Below the pieces are notes generated by a model. The model saw only the letters and a list, made by a program, of their open reading frames with translations, was not told the origin of the DNA and searched no databases. 64,000 bases of DNA from positions 681,001 through 745,000 of the forward strand of contig RCTD01000017.1 of the NCBI GenBank assembly GCA_014898415.1, given 5' to 3'. Positions 25,401 to 37,388 of the stretch are shown here, piece after piece; within the stretch, counting starts at the first letter, position 1, and the number at the start of each line of letters is the position of its first letter. The position numbers and the translations under genes were made by a program. The stretch comes from Stromatinia cepivora (taxonomy: Eukaryota > Ascomycota > Leotiomycetes > Helotiales > Sclerotiniaceae).

Positions 25401-28400
25401 TTGATCCCGATAAGAGACAGCGACTTGAGCGACAAAGACACGAAGAAGTAATTCAGGAGTTGCAAGATAAGCTTGATGCCCTTCAAAAATTCGAGCGTCT
25501 CTTCTCTGGCCAAGAATCGAACCTTCGCTGTCAACTTATAGAGGCAGAAATAGTAGAGATTGGTGGGCCCCCAGAAGCATCGCAGCAAGTTTACCGCCCG
25601 GAAACGTCGGAAGTAGACAATCTTCAGGGTGAATTCAAGAATCTCCTAAAAGTTGTTCTTCCGTCACCCGCTATTACCTCCAAAATCTATCAATATTTGA
25701 TAAACGATGACCAAGTCATCTTGAACGAAATCAAGCTTATTCAGAACAACATCCTTCAAATCATACGACGTCTCTCTGAGCGTTTCCGGGCATATAGCGA
25801 TCTTACTACTCCAGTCATCAACATTCTTCGTTGTCTCCAAATAGGATTGTGCATGGCGGCACTCCTATCAAAGGATCCATCAAACAACAGCAAAGCAGCT
25901 CTGGCTCTAAGCAAGGCAACTCCATTCCTCGGAGGTACTCCTAAGTCAACTGACGAAGACATTGTATCTGCTCAGCCACTAGAATATTTGACATTGATGG
26001 CTACAACTACATCAGTTGAATCTATCGACTCGTTGGATCCACAAACCCGAGAATCGCTGTTTACGTCGATCCACTCGTGTTACGAGCAATGGACCAAAAA
26101 GCTCGATGCCGACCGGCTTGAGGGGGAAACGAAGTCAGGCTTGTACAGATTCCGTGGAAGTGCTGAAGACGAAGACGAGATTGACCAGGACCAATTCAAT
26201 GAACTTTTCCCTTCGTATGATGAAGAGAGCCCAAGCGCGTCAAGTGCTACTCCACAGCAACAAAATGTCAGAGATATTGCTGTCACTCTGGCTCGCGTAC
26301 ACGGAGATATTTTCTTGGGTGGAGCATTACCATCTGTGAGCATAATGTCTTTGATAAAGCACATTTCTACACATATAGGCAAACTTCATGGAAGTGATGC
26401 TGGTTTTGGGGATCATAGCGGAATCAAGGCTTTTCTTCCAGGCTCACTTTTGCTGTTAAGTGATCAGATTGATGCTTTAAGTTCTTCTGCTACGGTACCT
26501 GAAAATTACAATTTTTACACAGACACAAATCTGCCAGAAACTCGTAAGCTGGTCAGTCTGATACATCAAGTACAAACGAGATTCAGAGAGCTTCAAGCTG
26601 TGGATGAGATTGCGCACATGCAACCGCTTGAAGATGTCATGGTTTCGTGTAAAGAATTACTCCAATTTCGTCACACAGAACCACTTGCGAAAATCATCAC
26701 CAAGGTTGAGAAAGTCCATGGCTTCATGCATGAGTGGCAGTTTGGGGGTTGGGCAAGCCGTGCCAATTCAGCGCTTCCCCTATACGATAATTTGACTGCC
26801 ACTATAGTCAGCTGGCGCCGCCTTGAACTGTCGACATGGGCAAAGTTATTCGACATGGAAAACAAGCACTGCGATGACGATGCAAGATCCTGGTGGTTTG
26901 TCGCATACCAAGTTATCGTTGCTGGACCACTATCAATATGCGAGTCCGTTGAAGAACTCAAAGCTTATGCTCAAAAGCTTCTGCAAGATCTCCAGGCATA
27001 TTTCTCAACAGCTATCATGGGTCAGTACGTACAGCGTCTTAAATTGTTAAAGCAATTAGAAAAACATGTTGATCTATTGGTGTTGGACTATCCAAATCTG
27101 GCCATAATTGGGAGCGCACTGGCTAATTTCATTGCTCTCTATTCACGATACGAAAAGTCGGTCGAGGATAGTTTAAAGAGGGGTCGAGTATCGTTAGAGA
27201 AAGCCATGCGCGATGTACTACTTCTTGCAAGCTGGAAAGACACAAATATCGTTGCTTTACGAGACAGCGCCAAGAGATCTCATCATAAGCTTTTCAAAAT
27301 TGTTCGGAAATATCGAGCACTTCTTGGACAACCAATGGATTCTCTTATCAAGCAAGGACTCCCTGATGAAGTGGTCGGTAATGAGACTGGAATAAGCTAT
27401 CTTGCCCCAGCACAGTTTCCTACTGTCGATCAATCTGCTCTGGCATTGTGTGCTTCCACAGTTCCAAGTTGGACACAAAAGCCCAAGAGATTCATCAACG
27501 TTTCTAAGACTGTCAGCATGATGGTAGACAAGAGTCAGTTACCTTCATCTACAGTCGAAGGGTCTAGCTATCTAGAATCATTCCTTGAAAATATCATCAC
27601 ATCAACTTCAGAGTTACAAAAAGCCACCCCGTCAATCCTCACAGAAGACAACAAAGATACTGTAAAACATCTCAAATCTCAAAAGCGCAAACTATTCGCA
27701 GATACATTGAAAGATCTTCGTCAAATGGGAATCAAATATAATTTGGGTGCCAACGCGCTTGCTAAGCAAGAATCGCTTTCTATCGTTTTGGCAAATACGG
27801 ATTATATTCCCTCCAACGGCTCGCAAGATTTGGAGTACTATTTTCACAAAACAGTCGAGCTTGCCCCGAGAGCTAGAGAGGCATCGAGGCAGCATTCTGA
27901 TGATCTCAGTGGCGCTGAGGTGGCTAGAAGTACAGGATTCTTGGAAGGCTTATTACAAGTTCTTTTGAGCCAGCGCAACATTCTTTCGAGTACCATGACA
28001 AGCATGAATCTATTCAAAGATGTCGTCAAAATGGCAAGGGGGCTTTGGGCTCCAGAGATATATGACATCAGGATTCCGACTACAACCTCTAACCACATGC
28101 ATGTCCTTCAGTGGTTGCCTAACATTTTGTTGGTTGGACTGGAGCTTGTCAACACACATGCAAAACTTGGTAAAGTCGATGCGAAATCAGTGGTGGAAAG
28201 TTTGTCCTCGTGGAAAGATATACTGGTCGATCTTCGGGCAAGGTGGTTTTCATCATCTATTTTACCTTCTGGAATCATGTCAACGCAACGCCGAGAACTT
28301 GAGATGGCTATCAACGATGCCATTGAGCAATTATCAATCGATTTGAGCAAACTGATCGAGCAGCGTCCAGACCTAGGGTTTATCATCGATCAGATTTTAC

Positions 28401-31400
28401 CTTGGACTGTTATCGGCGAATCTTCGCCCACAGCTAGTTCTACGCAAGCCCCTCTGGAAGACCTCGACCACAAACTGTCAACTGTGTGCAACACAATTCT
28501 AGCCGCAATGGAGAAATACCACAAATCCACTGGTGACCTTCCAACTTCAACTGAAGATCAAGGCTGGCTGATCAGAAGCGATACTATTCTTGCAAACAGC
28601 ATCAAGGCTCTTCACTCCGAGAATGTTGCCGACCAAATCAAGCAATCATTCGCTATCCTTAGATCTCTCAACCTTTCAGACGACAACATTAGTCGAGGTG
28701 CTGGTGCTATATTTGCAGTTGCTTTTCCAATCATCCAACAATACTACAACACATTAGAGGAAAGCATTACTAGGTACGCTATACTGCATCGTTCGACATG
28801 TAAGACCTCATACATTCTCTCCAAGACTTTTACACAGATCGCATCTCAAGGTTTCTGTACACCACCAGAGAAACAGGACGCGCAAGATGGTAAAACCGAA
28901 AAGTTAGAGGGAGGAACTGGACTTGGTGATGGAGAAGGTGCTGAGGATATAAGCAAGGACATTGGAGAAGACGAAGATCTCGACGAATTGGCTCAAGAAC
29001 CAAATAAAGAAGAGAGGGGAGAAATTGAAGATGAAAAAGATGCTGTTGACATGGCTGATGGCGAGATGGAGGGTGAAATGGGGGAGGCTGAAGAGAAAGA
29101 GGATGAGGAAGGCTCTGGCGATGAAGAAAGGGATGGTGATGAGATGGATGAAGAGGCTGGAGATGTGGACGACTTAGATCCTAATGCAGTGGACGAGAAG
29201 ATGTGGGATGGTGATAATGAGCAAGCTGAGAAAGATCAAGAAGGTGATGATTCAAAAGGAAAGGCTTCCAAAGACGAACAAGTCGCAGCTCAAGAGAATA
29301 ACAAAGAAGCCGGGGAAGGTGATGAGGGTGATGAGGCTGAAGAAGAAGAAGAAGAGATGGCTGGAGCTGAACAAAGTGAAGAGGTCCAACAACAAGATGA
29401 TGTAGAAAAGCATGATCCACATGCCGATGATGGGGATGCTTTGGATTTACCTGATGATATGCAATTGGATGGAGAGGAGAAAGATGGAAGCGACGGAAGT
29501 GATGATGGAATGGAGGATGAAATGGACGATCTTCCAGATATGGAAAATGAGGCTAAAGAGACTGATGAAGTTGCAAATGATGGTAAGGACGAAGCTGATG
29601 CCGAAAACGCGGATGGACAAGAAGATCAAGATATGGGCGACGAAATGGATGTCATTGATCTGGATGAAGAAAAAGACGAAGAAGGTGAAAAGACTGAGGA
29701 AGCTGGCGGGAAAGCTGAGGAAGAGCCCGAAGAACAGCAGCCTGAAGATCAAGATGGTTTGTTGCGTGATCGTGAAAACGAAGCTACAGCCGATACCGAA
29801 AACGCGGTCCCAAGTGATGTACAAGGCGTTGGCGAAGACCAGGATGACAATGAAGCCGATAAAAATGCCGATTCTAGTAGCAAGGCTCAAAGAGATGATG
29901 GTGGTCAAGGAGGTGACTCGTCTGAGAATAAGCAATCGGCGGCTGAGGATGGTGAAAAGGGCCGACAAGCTGCAGGTGATGCGCCACAAGATGCCCAAGA
30001 CGACACTCAAGATAGTTCTACTGCTCAGCCATTTAAGAAGCTCGGAGATGCACTCGAGAAGTGGCACCGTCAACAGTCCCAAATCAGAGAGCCGACCGAG
30101 CAAAAAGATCAAACTCAAGATCAAAACCTCGATATGGGTACTGAAAGCAATGAATTCCAACATCTGCAAGACGAAGATGCTGAAGCCGACACTCAAGCCC
30201 TAGGTACTGCTACAGAAGAACAAGCTCATGCTCTTGATGAGTCTATGGCAGTTGATTCGGAAAGTAAAGATATGCCAGAAACATTCCAGCCGGATGAAGT
30301 TGAGAAAGACGAAGACAATGTCATGGATCTCGAAGATGATGCACCAGAACCAGAAGAACTATCCAACGCGTATGAAGGTCGAGCAGGTGCTTCCATCCAT
30401 CAAGCCAAGAACAATATGGATGAAGACATGGACGATAATACTCGCACTCAAGCCAATGAGGATATGGATTCCGATGTGGAAGAAGTTGACACACAGCTCG
30501 ATAATACTCATCTTGATCCGACTACCACTATTTCTGTACGATCTGCAGCCGATGCCCGTGCTCAATGGACTCATTACGAGTCTATCACACGTCCACTTTC
30601 CCTTTCTCTGACCGAACAACTTCGATTAATTCTTGCACCTACCTTGGCAACCAAGATGCGAGGTGATTTCCGTACTGGGAAACGCCTTAACATCAAACGA
30701 ATCATTCCTTACATTGCCTCTTCGTTCAAGCGTGATAAAATCTGGATGCGTCGCAGCATTCCCTCCAAACGCTCTTACCAAATTATGCTAGCCGTCGATG
30801 ACTCCAAGTCCATGGGAGAATCAGGCTCTGGGAGTCTCGCTATGGAGACTTTAGTCATGATTTCGAGATCTTTAGCTATGCTTGAGGTTGGTGAGATATG
30901 CGTTGTCGGATTCGGAGAGGACGTCAAAGTAGCACATGAATTTAATGTACCCTTCAGTTCCGAGGCCGGCCCTGTTATCTTTGAGAATTTCGGATTCGAG
31001 CAACCGCGAACGGATATCACGAGACTCATTCGTGAGAGTATCAATTTGTTCCGTACCGCAAGACAAAAGGCATCGTCATCACCTGCAGATCTCTGGCAAA
31101 TTTCTCTGATTATCTCAGATGGTGTATGTAGTTCTTCAGAACACGACAATATTCGACGACTATTGAGAGAGGCGGAAGAAGAAAGAATTTTGATGGTATT
31201 TGTGATTGTGGATGATGTGAGAACCAAGAAGAAGGGAGAAAGTGTGTTGGATCTTAAGGAGGCAAAGTTTGTGAAGAATGAAATGACAGGACGAAGCGAT
31301 GTGAAGATTGAGAGATATCTAGATACTTTCCCATTCAGATATTATGTTGTGGTTGGGGATGTGGGAGAATTGCCGGGTGTTTTGGCAGGTGTGTTGAGAC

Positions 31401-31432
31401 AGTGGTTTGGGGAGGTTGTTGGTAGTGGTTGA
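16454..31432 (+). CDS. MDN1: Midasin, giant AAA+ ATPase of 60S ribosome assembly
   Basis: Three exons (16454-23728, 23794-24114, 24164-31432) encode 4954 aa, close to yeast Rea1 (4910). Six AAA+ modules in tandem have P-loops at about residues 310 (GLAGAGKTS), 646 (GETGIGKTT), 1093 (GPTSSGKTS), 1383 (GETGCGKTT), 1764 (GSPGVGKTT) and 2074 (GSSGSGKST). Walker B boxes are WVLLDEINLAS-like in AAA2-5; AAA6 has LDNANLC, the usual family deviation. A long helical linker follows, then an Asp/Glu-rich region (about 4100-4650) and a C-terminal VWA/MIDAS domain with the metal motif DDSKSMG at about 4743. Midasin removes Ytm1 and Rsa4 from pre-60S particles by mechanical force. The start is the first ATG; a longer frame begins only with TTG. 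The 65-nt and 49-nt introns are essential to join the frames. Its 3' end has a degraded copy at 44838-45080. Confidence 0.98.
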
Positions 31433-32050
31433 GAGTCTATTTGAGGGGGATATATATTAGAGTGTACATCTGTATTTGTGCTTTTTGCGAGTTGGTATAT
31501 TTGAAATAGCATTGGAATCGGGTCGGGCTTACTTATTTGTAGATTATTTGGAGTTTAGCAGTGGATTGCAATGGAAAAGTTCATTTGATATCACAACTGC
31601 GCCACATTGACTGCTGAATGAATGGTAGATTAAATTTGACTATTAGTCGGTCGTTTGTGGGAGCCGACTATTAATTGTAGATCGAGTGAATGTATAATGT
31701 TATAATAGGTTATGATTATTAATAGTAAGAACAGTTTCGACTGCTAGCTTTTAGAATATCCTATCCTTCTAAATCCGTACTTAAAATCAGGCATAGGCAT
31801 CGTATCCGTATCTAAAGTATTTGGCCTCTTAAAATATTTACTCTGTAAATTTAAAGAATACAAATAGAATACCAAATATTGATCAGATCATCATCCTATA
31901 TAATCCTATATAATCATCCAAGATTGAAATTGTCCTCGAATACAATATATAAAATCATATAATCATCCAATATAATCATTCTTATATAATTCAAAACTAC
32001 AAATTAATCTATATTCAACATAGATTTACAATATATTTGCTCTATTAAAA

Positions 32051-32085
32051 ATACCCCGGGCTACCCTACCCTTTGCCCAACCCTG
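32051..32085. mobile_element. Solo terminus of the hAT-like element
   Basis: The sequence ATACCCCGGGCTACCCTACC, followed by CTTTGCCCAACCCTG, closely matches the right terminus of the complete element at 42548-43670. That terminus has TTACCCCGGG, then TATACCCTACCCAGTGCCC and AGCCCTG. Differences are a few substitutions and one 2-nt gap. About 170 nt of AT-rich DNA precedes it, as in the full element. No partner terminus beginning CAGGG and no 8-bp target duplication could be found upstream, so this is a truncated older copy. Confidence 0.6.
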
Positions 32086-32398
32086 CTCGAAATGTTCAGA
32101 AGTCCGTATTGTAGCCCTCTCATTGTCTGTCACGGTTCGAAGGATTATCTAAGCCGATCACCCTGATCGGGCCCCAAACAACTAACACTCGGAATCGATC
32201 ACATACCTATAATTAGCACATATAACCCCTTCAGAGTTATCAATCTTTCGATCGTTAGTTATAGATTCTAAGGAACAATTGAACCCTGATTTATCAGCTC
32301 TTTACGGCATTTGTGCCACATTGTCGAATTACAGTCGAGGGCTTCCGTGATCTTGAATATCTCAGTATTTCTCCCAAACCGCCACCCAATCATTATTC

Positions 32399-32775
32399 CT
32401 AAGACTTGAGGGAAAGGAAATACGACCTCCTCCACTCCATCCTAAATCCCACTGCCGCAGCCCGCAAGCGCTGCTCTCTTATGGTCATCACGATCTCCTC
32501 CGGCCCTGCACGTGGTCCCAAGATAGCTTCTCTTTCATATAGACGCCCCCTAGTGTAAGCAAAAGACATCCAATACAAGTTTTCGTATATAGCAACAAAG
32601 ATCATTGATACACCAACAATTACATATACAAATTCGTAGATTATATTGCATTGGTGGCGGGCGCCTCTTGGATATTACATGGCCATCGTTGTAAAAACTG
32701 TGCGAAGGAATGGATCAGTTCAGGATGAAATCTGACCATCAGAACAAAAATATAGGCCATAAACATTGCAATCAT
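32399..32775 (-). other. Possible small membrane-protein gene or remnant (two adjacent frames)
   Basis: On the minus strand an ATG at 32775 opens a 44-codon frame ending at 32641. It starts with a hydrophobic helix (MIAMFMAYIFVLMVRF). It is followed after 35 nt by a second frame from an ATG at 32605 to 32399 (68 codons, MIFVAIYENLYWMSF then a basic tail). The two frames differ in phase and no clean intron joining them was found. They may be exons of one gene, a frameshifted remnant or chance. No family is recognised. Confidence 0.2.
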
Positions 32776-34179
32776 GATGTCGAGTTTGCTTATATGTTGG
32801 AAAGAGCTTTGATTTTCGTGATGCGGTGGGCGTCTCGTATGAAGTAATGCGAGTGAGGGAAGAATTATAAGATGGGAAACTTTCTAATATTCGTGGTAAC
32901 TTGTAATTGATGAGGTGGGGGGGAGTAAAGTCCTGATATACGTCATCCTCCGTCCTCGCAATAGTAATTGGCTAAATACAGCTAAAATCAGATCTGAAAT
33001 TTGACTAGTACTAGGTAAGTTTTACTACCAAATCTCGATCAACTGTGAATTTGAAATTTCTTTTTCTTTTTCTTTTTTGATCTCGAGTTTATCAATAACA
33101 CAACATCTAAGATCGCTCGAAATCCTACGACATCTTCGCGTCAGCCATCGGAATAGTATTAGTTAGTATTATGGTGACTGATATTGAGAGCTTCCACACC
33201 ACAGGCAATACTGAAGCTACATTCATTAATCTTCAACAAGAATGGATCGAATTCCAGTATTTTCGTATCTTACCCAAAAACTAGAACGCCTTCTAGAGCT
33301 GAGGAGAAGTAGGTAATTTTGGTATGGTCAATACTCAATTCTAGTGTACGGAAACCTCAAATTCGGGCCCTCACGTGCCGTTCCCACGTGTCCTTCTTCA
33401 AGTATTCTTCCCCTTCTCTCCTATTCTAGCTCCGAGAGTACGGGAAGAGCGCGATATTCAAATATTATGAGCGCGATGGTAGAGAAAAGGGACAAGAAGG
33501 GAACGGGAACATCGGGGAGGGAAATCAATATCACTAACTGAGAATTTGAGACATCGTAGTGTGCCATAATCACAACAACACTTGATGATATTCCGAGTTC
33601 AAAAAAACCTTAATGACTTACCAATTAAGAACTTGTGAAATGTCCAACCCAGATTCCCATCCAAAAATATTGGTTGTTCGAATAAACAAGGAATTTTGAA
33701 AAGAGGGTATTTCATAGCAAGGTATACACACTACCTAGTAGGTGTATTTCCAGTGCCTATATGATGTACCTTCCACATCTCATGCATATTTTAGCATTTA
33801 GGAGGAAACACAAACAAAACCGGAATGCATCTGATTATATCAACTAGATAGAACTCTTAAGGCAGGTGCACCGGGTCTCACTCCCCTTTCCAACCGATGC
33901 CTCATCACACGACCCTGCAACCTATTCCGCGGCAACATCTGAATCATTTATCGATCTTCCCCAGTAATTCTTTAGCCCTCCATTATATTTATGATTCTTC
34001 ATCCATTTCATCCACATTCATTAAGATATGCCCATCTCTTTATCCCATCAAGAACCCATCGAATTCAAGTCGTTGTAACCTTATCGTAAATATCAGCCCT
34101 GCATCTTGAAGAGAAACCAAGGACGCCACATACAAGCTTTACCGATAGATAAGATAAGATCCTTTGAACCCTCCGAAAT

Positions 34180-35034
34180 ATGTTTCATAGGAATGGAGGC
34201 GCGAAGCCACAAAGCTTGGAGACGACTTCAAATTCGAAAATAGAAGAAAAATGTCTTGAGTCTTCTGGCCTGTTCCCTTTAAAGGTTTGTTTTAGTTCTA
34301 TTTTACCCTTATGTAATTTGATCACGTGGATGTCACGTTTTTGTTTCAATACCTTGAGTCCTCTTGAACATACACATCTAGAGCAGAGACGATCCTTCTT
34401 CAGTATAAGAAAAGGACAATTTCCTGTAGAGTATTGGATAATAGCTCACCTGCTAACCAAACATGAAATCAGGAACCCTTCTTCCTAACCGCCAAATTCT
34501 GGAAACGTTTCTCCGTCTACTTTTCCGTAGCTCTTTCCATCGCTTCCCTAGTTATATCCTCTATCGCTTCACTAAGACCCACGAATGCTTCTGATTTAAA
34601 AGGTTCTCTCCTCACTCTTACTACTCATTACCACACTCCTCCCCGTTTGAAAACAGGTACCCAACTAACACTTTCTTCAGCCTTGACAGTAACAAGCATA
34701 GTAATAAACGCCATCTCCGTCACCCTTTCCGCCCTCACATCCCTAGATTGGCAAAGCCAAGCGACGACGGATCGGAAGTTTGCGCAGATGTTGAATCAGA
34801 TTAGTCATGTGCATGAAGCGGAGGGGAGAGTGGTTGTTTTGGGAAAGGAAAGGTTGTTGGAGGAGAGAATGGTGGAGGAAAGGGAGCGCAGGGAGGGGAG
34901 GGATGTGTTTGAGGTGAGTAACAAGTAAGGAATTTGGATGAGAGGCACATTGGTAGGCGCTGATGACCGTGGAATATCTGGATTCATATGCGATAATGAA
35001 AATGAAGGAGGCGTGGCAATGGACAGACTTTTAG
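34180..35034 (+). CDS. Uncharacterised two-TM protein with coiled coil, four exons
   Basis: Exons 34180-34284, 34473-34602, 34657-34913 and 34957-35034 join in frame to give 189 aa. Splice signals are good: donors GTTTGT, GTTCTC and GTGAGT, all acceptors AG, and a perfect TGCTAACC branch site before the second exon. The product has a polar N-terminus of about 38 residues and two hydrophobic helices (about 46-67, FSVYFSVALSIASLVISSIA; about 87-110, LTLSSALTVTSIVINAISVT). A charged Glu/Arg-rich helix follows (about 130-162) and the tail ends WQWTDF. The two-helix plus coiled-coil arrangement recalls small fungal membrane proteins of unknown function, but I do not recognise a family. If the last intron were not spliced the protein would end four residues after exon 3 (VSNK). 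Existence is supported by the co-linear frames and splice sites only. Confidence 0.45.
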
Positions 35035-35360
35035 GGTCTTTCAGCATACATAAGATGTAGGGGTCAGGGTACAGCCAGAAGCAGTATTGGGGCTAGAGGT
35101 GGGGATTGAATGAAGGTGATTACAAAGTGCGGAATTCGGGGACTGCAGATCGCGCGTTGTGTTGTGTGTTGTGGTGGATTGGATAGGTTGAGGGAACTAA
35201 GAACATGTATAACTATATACCTGAATTCTTTTGAGCATCTGCATTGACATTTAACGGGCTCAGGTTCATGATACATAATAGAAATGGTCTAGAAATATAC
35301 ATTTTATTTCAACCTCATCTGCCACACATTATCAACTCTCTATTTAATTTTATGCAATAA
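35035..35360. other. Convergent spacer before NOC3
   Basis: Only short frames and presumed 3' UTRs of both convergent genes. Nothing else is seen. Confidence 0.5.
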
Positions 35361-37388
35361 TCACCTCAAACCAATCACATTCTTCTCCACCACCTTCACG
35401 CCATCCCTAACCGCAGGACAATAATGCAACCTCAGCAGCTCTCCCTCCCAAATCGTACTCGCCATTGGGTTACTTCCTTCAACTTCTGCACTACATCCAT
35501 CAAACATTCCATCACCCTTCCTCTCCTCCGTATTCCACAAACTTTTGACTTTGGTCTCATGAATTTTCGCAACTTTTCCTAACAAAGCCATCATGGCCGT
35601 AGCGGATTTCTCGGGTAATTGAAGAGAACATGTCATAAGTTGTTTAGTGAAAGCCGCGATTCTGAGAGGTGGGACCGCGCGGGCGGCGAGAGGAGGTAAG
35701 AGGACGGATGAGAGAGATCTGAGGAGGAGGACGGTGGTGGTTTGGATGTTGACCTTGTTGTTGGTCGTTGAGGGTGCATTGGGGTCTGGTAGATGGAGGG
35801 ATTTAGAGGACAGTTCGATATCAGGGTTGAGGGATAGGGCGTGTAAAGTGCGGTAGAGATGAGTGATGAAGTAACTTAAATCTAAGCTTAGCGATGCTTG
35901 AGCTTTATGGGCATCTTGACCCTCGAGCAGTGCGAAGGCGGTGATGATGCAAAGGAGAGATTCACGGGTGAGATTACGGGAGGGTTCTGAGTCCTCATCT
36001 TCTGTTTCAGTTTCCCCGACATCATCTCCTGTCTCAGCATGACCAATAAGGTCCTTAAGCGCTTCCAGAAGATCACCGAAGAAATCTTGATTGATGAGAT
36101 GGGCGTATCTTGCTAAACCTTCAAGTACAGCACCCATAAGAGATGGGGAACGAACTTTAAGAATGCGGAAATATGTCACAAACACCAATTTCAAGGTTTC
36201 CGATTGCATCCTCTCTCGATCTTCGTGGCTGACTGTTGCATCGGCTTGAATCATCTCCTTTTCGACTGCCTTGCGCTCCTTCATCAATTTTCTCTCCTTC
36301 TTTGTACGAAATACTCTCTTTTCCTTAAGTTTCTTGCCTCCAAAGCTGTCTTCTCCAGGATCGACATGATTTGTAGATGCCTTTCCAGAAAATTCTGACA
36401 GTAACCTCAAATGCAAGAAAGTATTCAATACACTTTCGTCCACTCTGTATCCTCTTCCTTTCATCATTCTCGTCAAAATATTTACCGCGTCCAAGGATGA
36501 GGTTCCATCATCGTCATTCTTGAACAACGTTTCGATGGTCTCTCGACACTTTACGAATTCGTTGTCCACCTCCCTTGTACTAAGCTTTCCCACCAATATC
36601 TTCAATAGATCCGATCGAAAATTGAAATGAGGTACAGCTTCTAATAATGCGCAAGCACAAGATATGGCAACCGTTGGCAAACTTGCGCCACCGTCACTCG
36701 TATTATGAGGTCTCCCAAAAGTTACAAGCCTAGCCAACTCCTTCACATATCCTTGATATCCACCCACAAGAGCCTGCTCGTATGCTCTCAATTTTCGTAC
36801 CTCTTTCGAAACTTTTTCTTCCATATTCTCTTCTGATAAAGGTCTTATCCTGTATCCTGGAATAACATCTTTGTAAACAGCTAATTGTGTGGCCAATGCT
36901 AATTTCTTGATCGTAACGTTTTGCGATTTCCCGAATTCTGCTATAGCTCTAAATGCTCCCACATTTTCTTCCGGATCCTCATTCAACATCAATGCTATAC
37001 GTGCTAATTCTTCTTTGGCCTCCAGAATCTGCTGTCGTATCGGCACAGAAGGCTTTTCCTCGACCTTCTCTTCGGGTTCCTCACCCTCCTCGACATCGTC
37101 TGCACCAATCCATTCCAAATCGCTTTCCTCCTCATTAACCTCCACTGGCGCGTCAACTTGCTGAATCAATCCTTCCTTAGTCTTAATTGGTAACCTTGTA
37201 CTTTCTTTCTTTTCTTTCTTCCCTTTCCGAGGTCTCGTTTCGTAATCCTGCTCTAAATTCCATTTTGAAGCCGTCTTGAAAAACGCATTCGAACTTGGCG
37301 CATTCTCTAAAGTCGATGGTGATGAATCTTCTCCTTCTGTTGGAGGAGGTGTAAGCTTGCGCCTCTTTAGTGCTGGTACTTTTGCCAT
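35361..37388 (-). CDS. NOC3: Nucleolar complex-associated protein 3 (Noc3)
   Basis: Single exon of 675 aa, similar to yeast Noc3 (663 aa). The basic N-terminus (ALKRRKLTPPP) is followed by an acidic stretch (about 80-115). The NOC3 domain then includes EELARIALMLNEDPEENVGA and the strongly conserved IPGYRIRPLSEEN. A basic segment (KEKRVFRTKKERKLMKERK, about 355-375) precedes the CBF/Mak21-type repeat domain (about 390-570), which includes LEGLARYAHLINQDFFGDLL. Noc3 forms a dimer with Noc2 that chaperones intermediate pre-60S particles from nucleolus to nucleoplasm, and it has also been linked to replication licensing. The gene is head-to-head with NIP7, another 60S factor, with 231 bp between starts. 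The start is the only upstream ATG in frame. The identification is strong. Confidence 0.95.
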   Translation of the reverse strand: MAKVPALKRRKLTPPPTEGEDSSPSTLENAPSSNAFFKTASKWNLEQDYETRPRKGKKEKKESTRLPIKTKEGLIQQVDAPVEVNEEESDLEWIGADDVEEGEEPEEKVEEKPSVPIRQQILEAKEELARIALMLNEDPEENVGAFRAIAEFGKSQNVTIKKLALATQLAVYKDVIPGYRIRPLSEENMEEKVSKEVRKLRAYEQALVGGYQGYVKELARLVTFGRPHNTSDGGASLPTVAISCACALLEAVPHFNFRSDLLKILVGKLSTREVDNEFVKCRETIETLFKNDDDGTSSLDAVNILTRMMKGRGYRVDESVLNTFLHLRLLSEFSGKASTNHVDPGEDSFGGKKLKEKRVFRTKKERKLMKERKAVEKEMIQADATVSHEDRERMQSETLKLVFVTYFRILKVRSPSLMGAVLEGLARYAHLINQDFFGDLLEALKDLIGHAETGDDVGETETEDEDSEPSRNLTRESLLCIITAFALLEGQDAHKAQASLSLDLSYFITHLYRTLHALSLNPDIELSSKSLHLPDPNAPSTTNNKVNIQTTTVLLLRSLSSVLLPPLAARAVPPLRIAAFTKQLMTCSLQLPEKSATAMMALLGKVAKIHETKVKSLWNTEERKGDGMFDGCSAEVEGSNPMASTIWEGELLRLHYCPAVRDGVKVVEKNVIGLR

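Larger units (their letters stand above)
31433..34179. other. Gene-poor region with AT-rich tract
   Basis: After about 100 nt of MDN1 3' UTR the sequence becomes AT-rich (31700-32050) and ends in a transposon terminus at 32051-32085 (listed separately). Two short minus-strand frames are considered under 32399-32775. A poly-pyrimidine run lies at 33058-33080. I cannot support any complete gene between 32780 and 34179. Confidence 0.5.

Noticed and set aside
29447..30196. 249-codon antisense frame rich in Ile/Leu and its 263-codon plus-strand neighbour rich in Met/Lys
   Set aside because: Both are shadows of the Asp/Glu-rich region of midasin; GA-rich codons force such frames.
28861..30530. Frame-rich acidic region as a possible repeat insertion in midasin
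   Set aside because: An Asp/Glu-rich segment before the MIDAS domain is a normal feature of all midasins.
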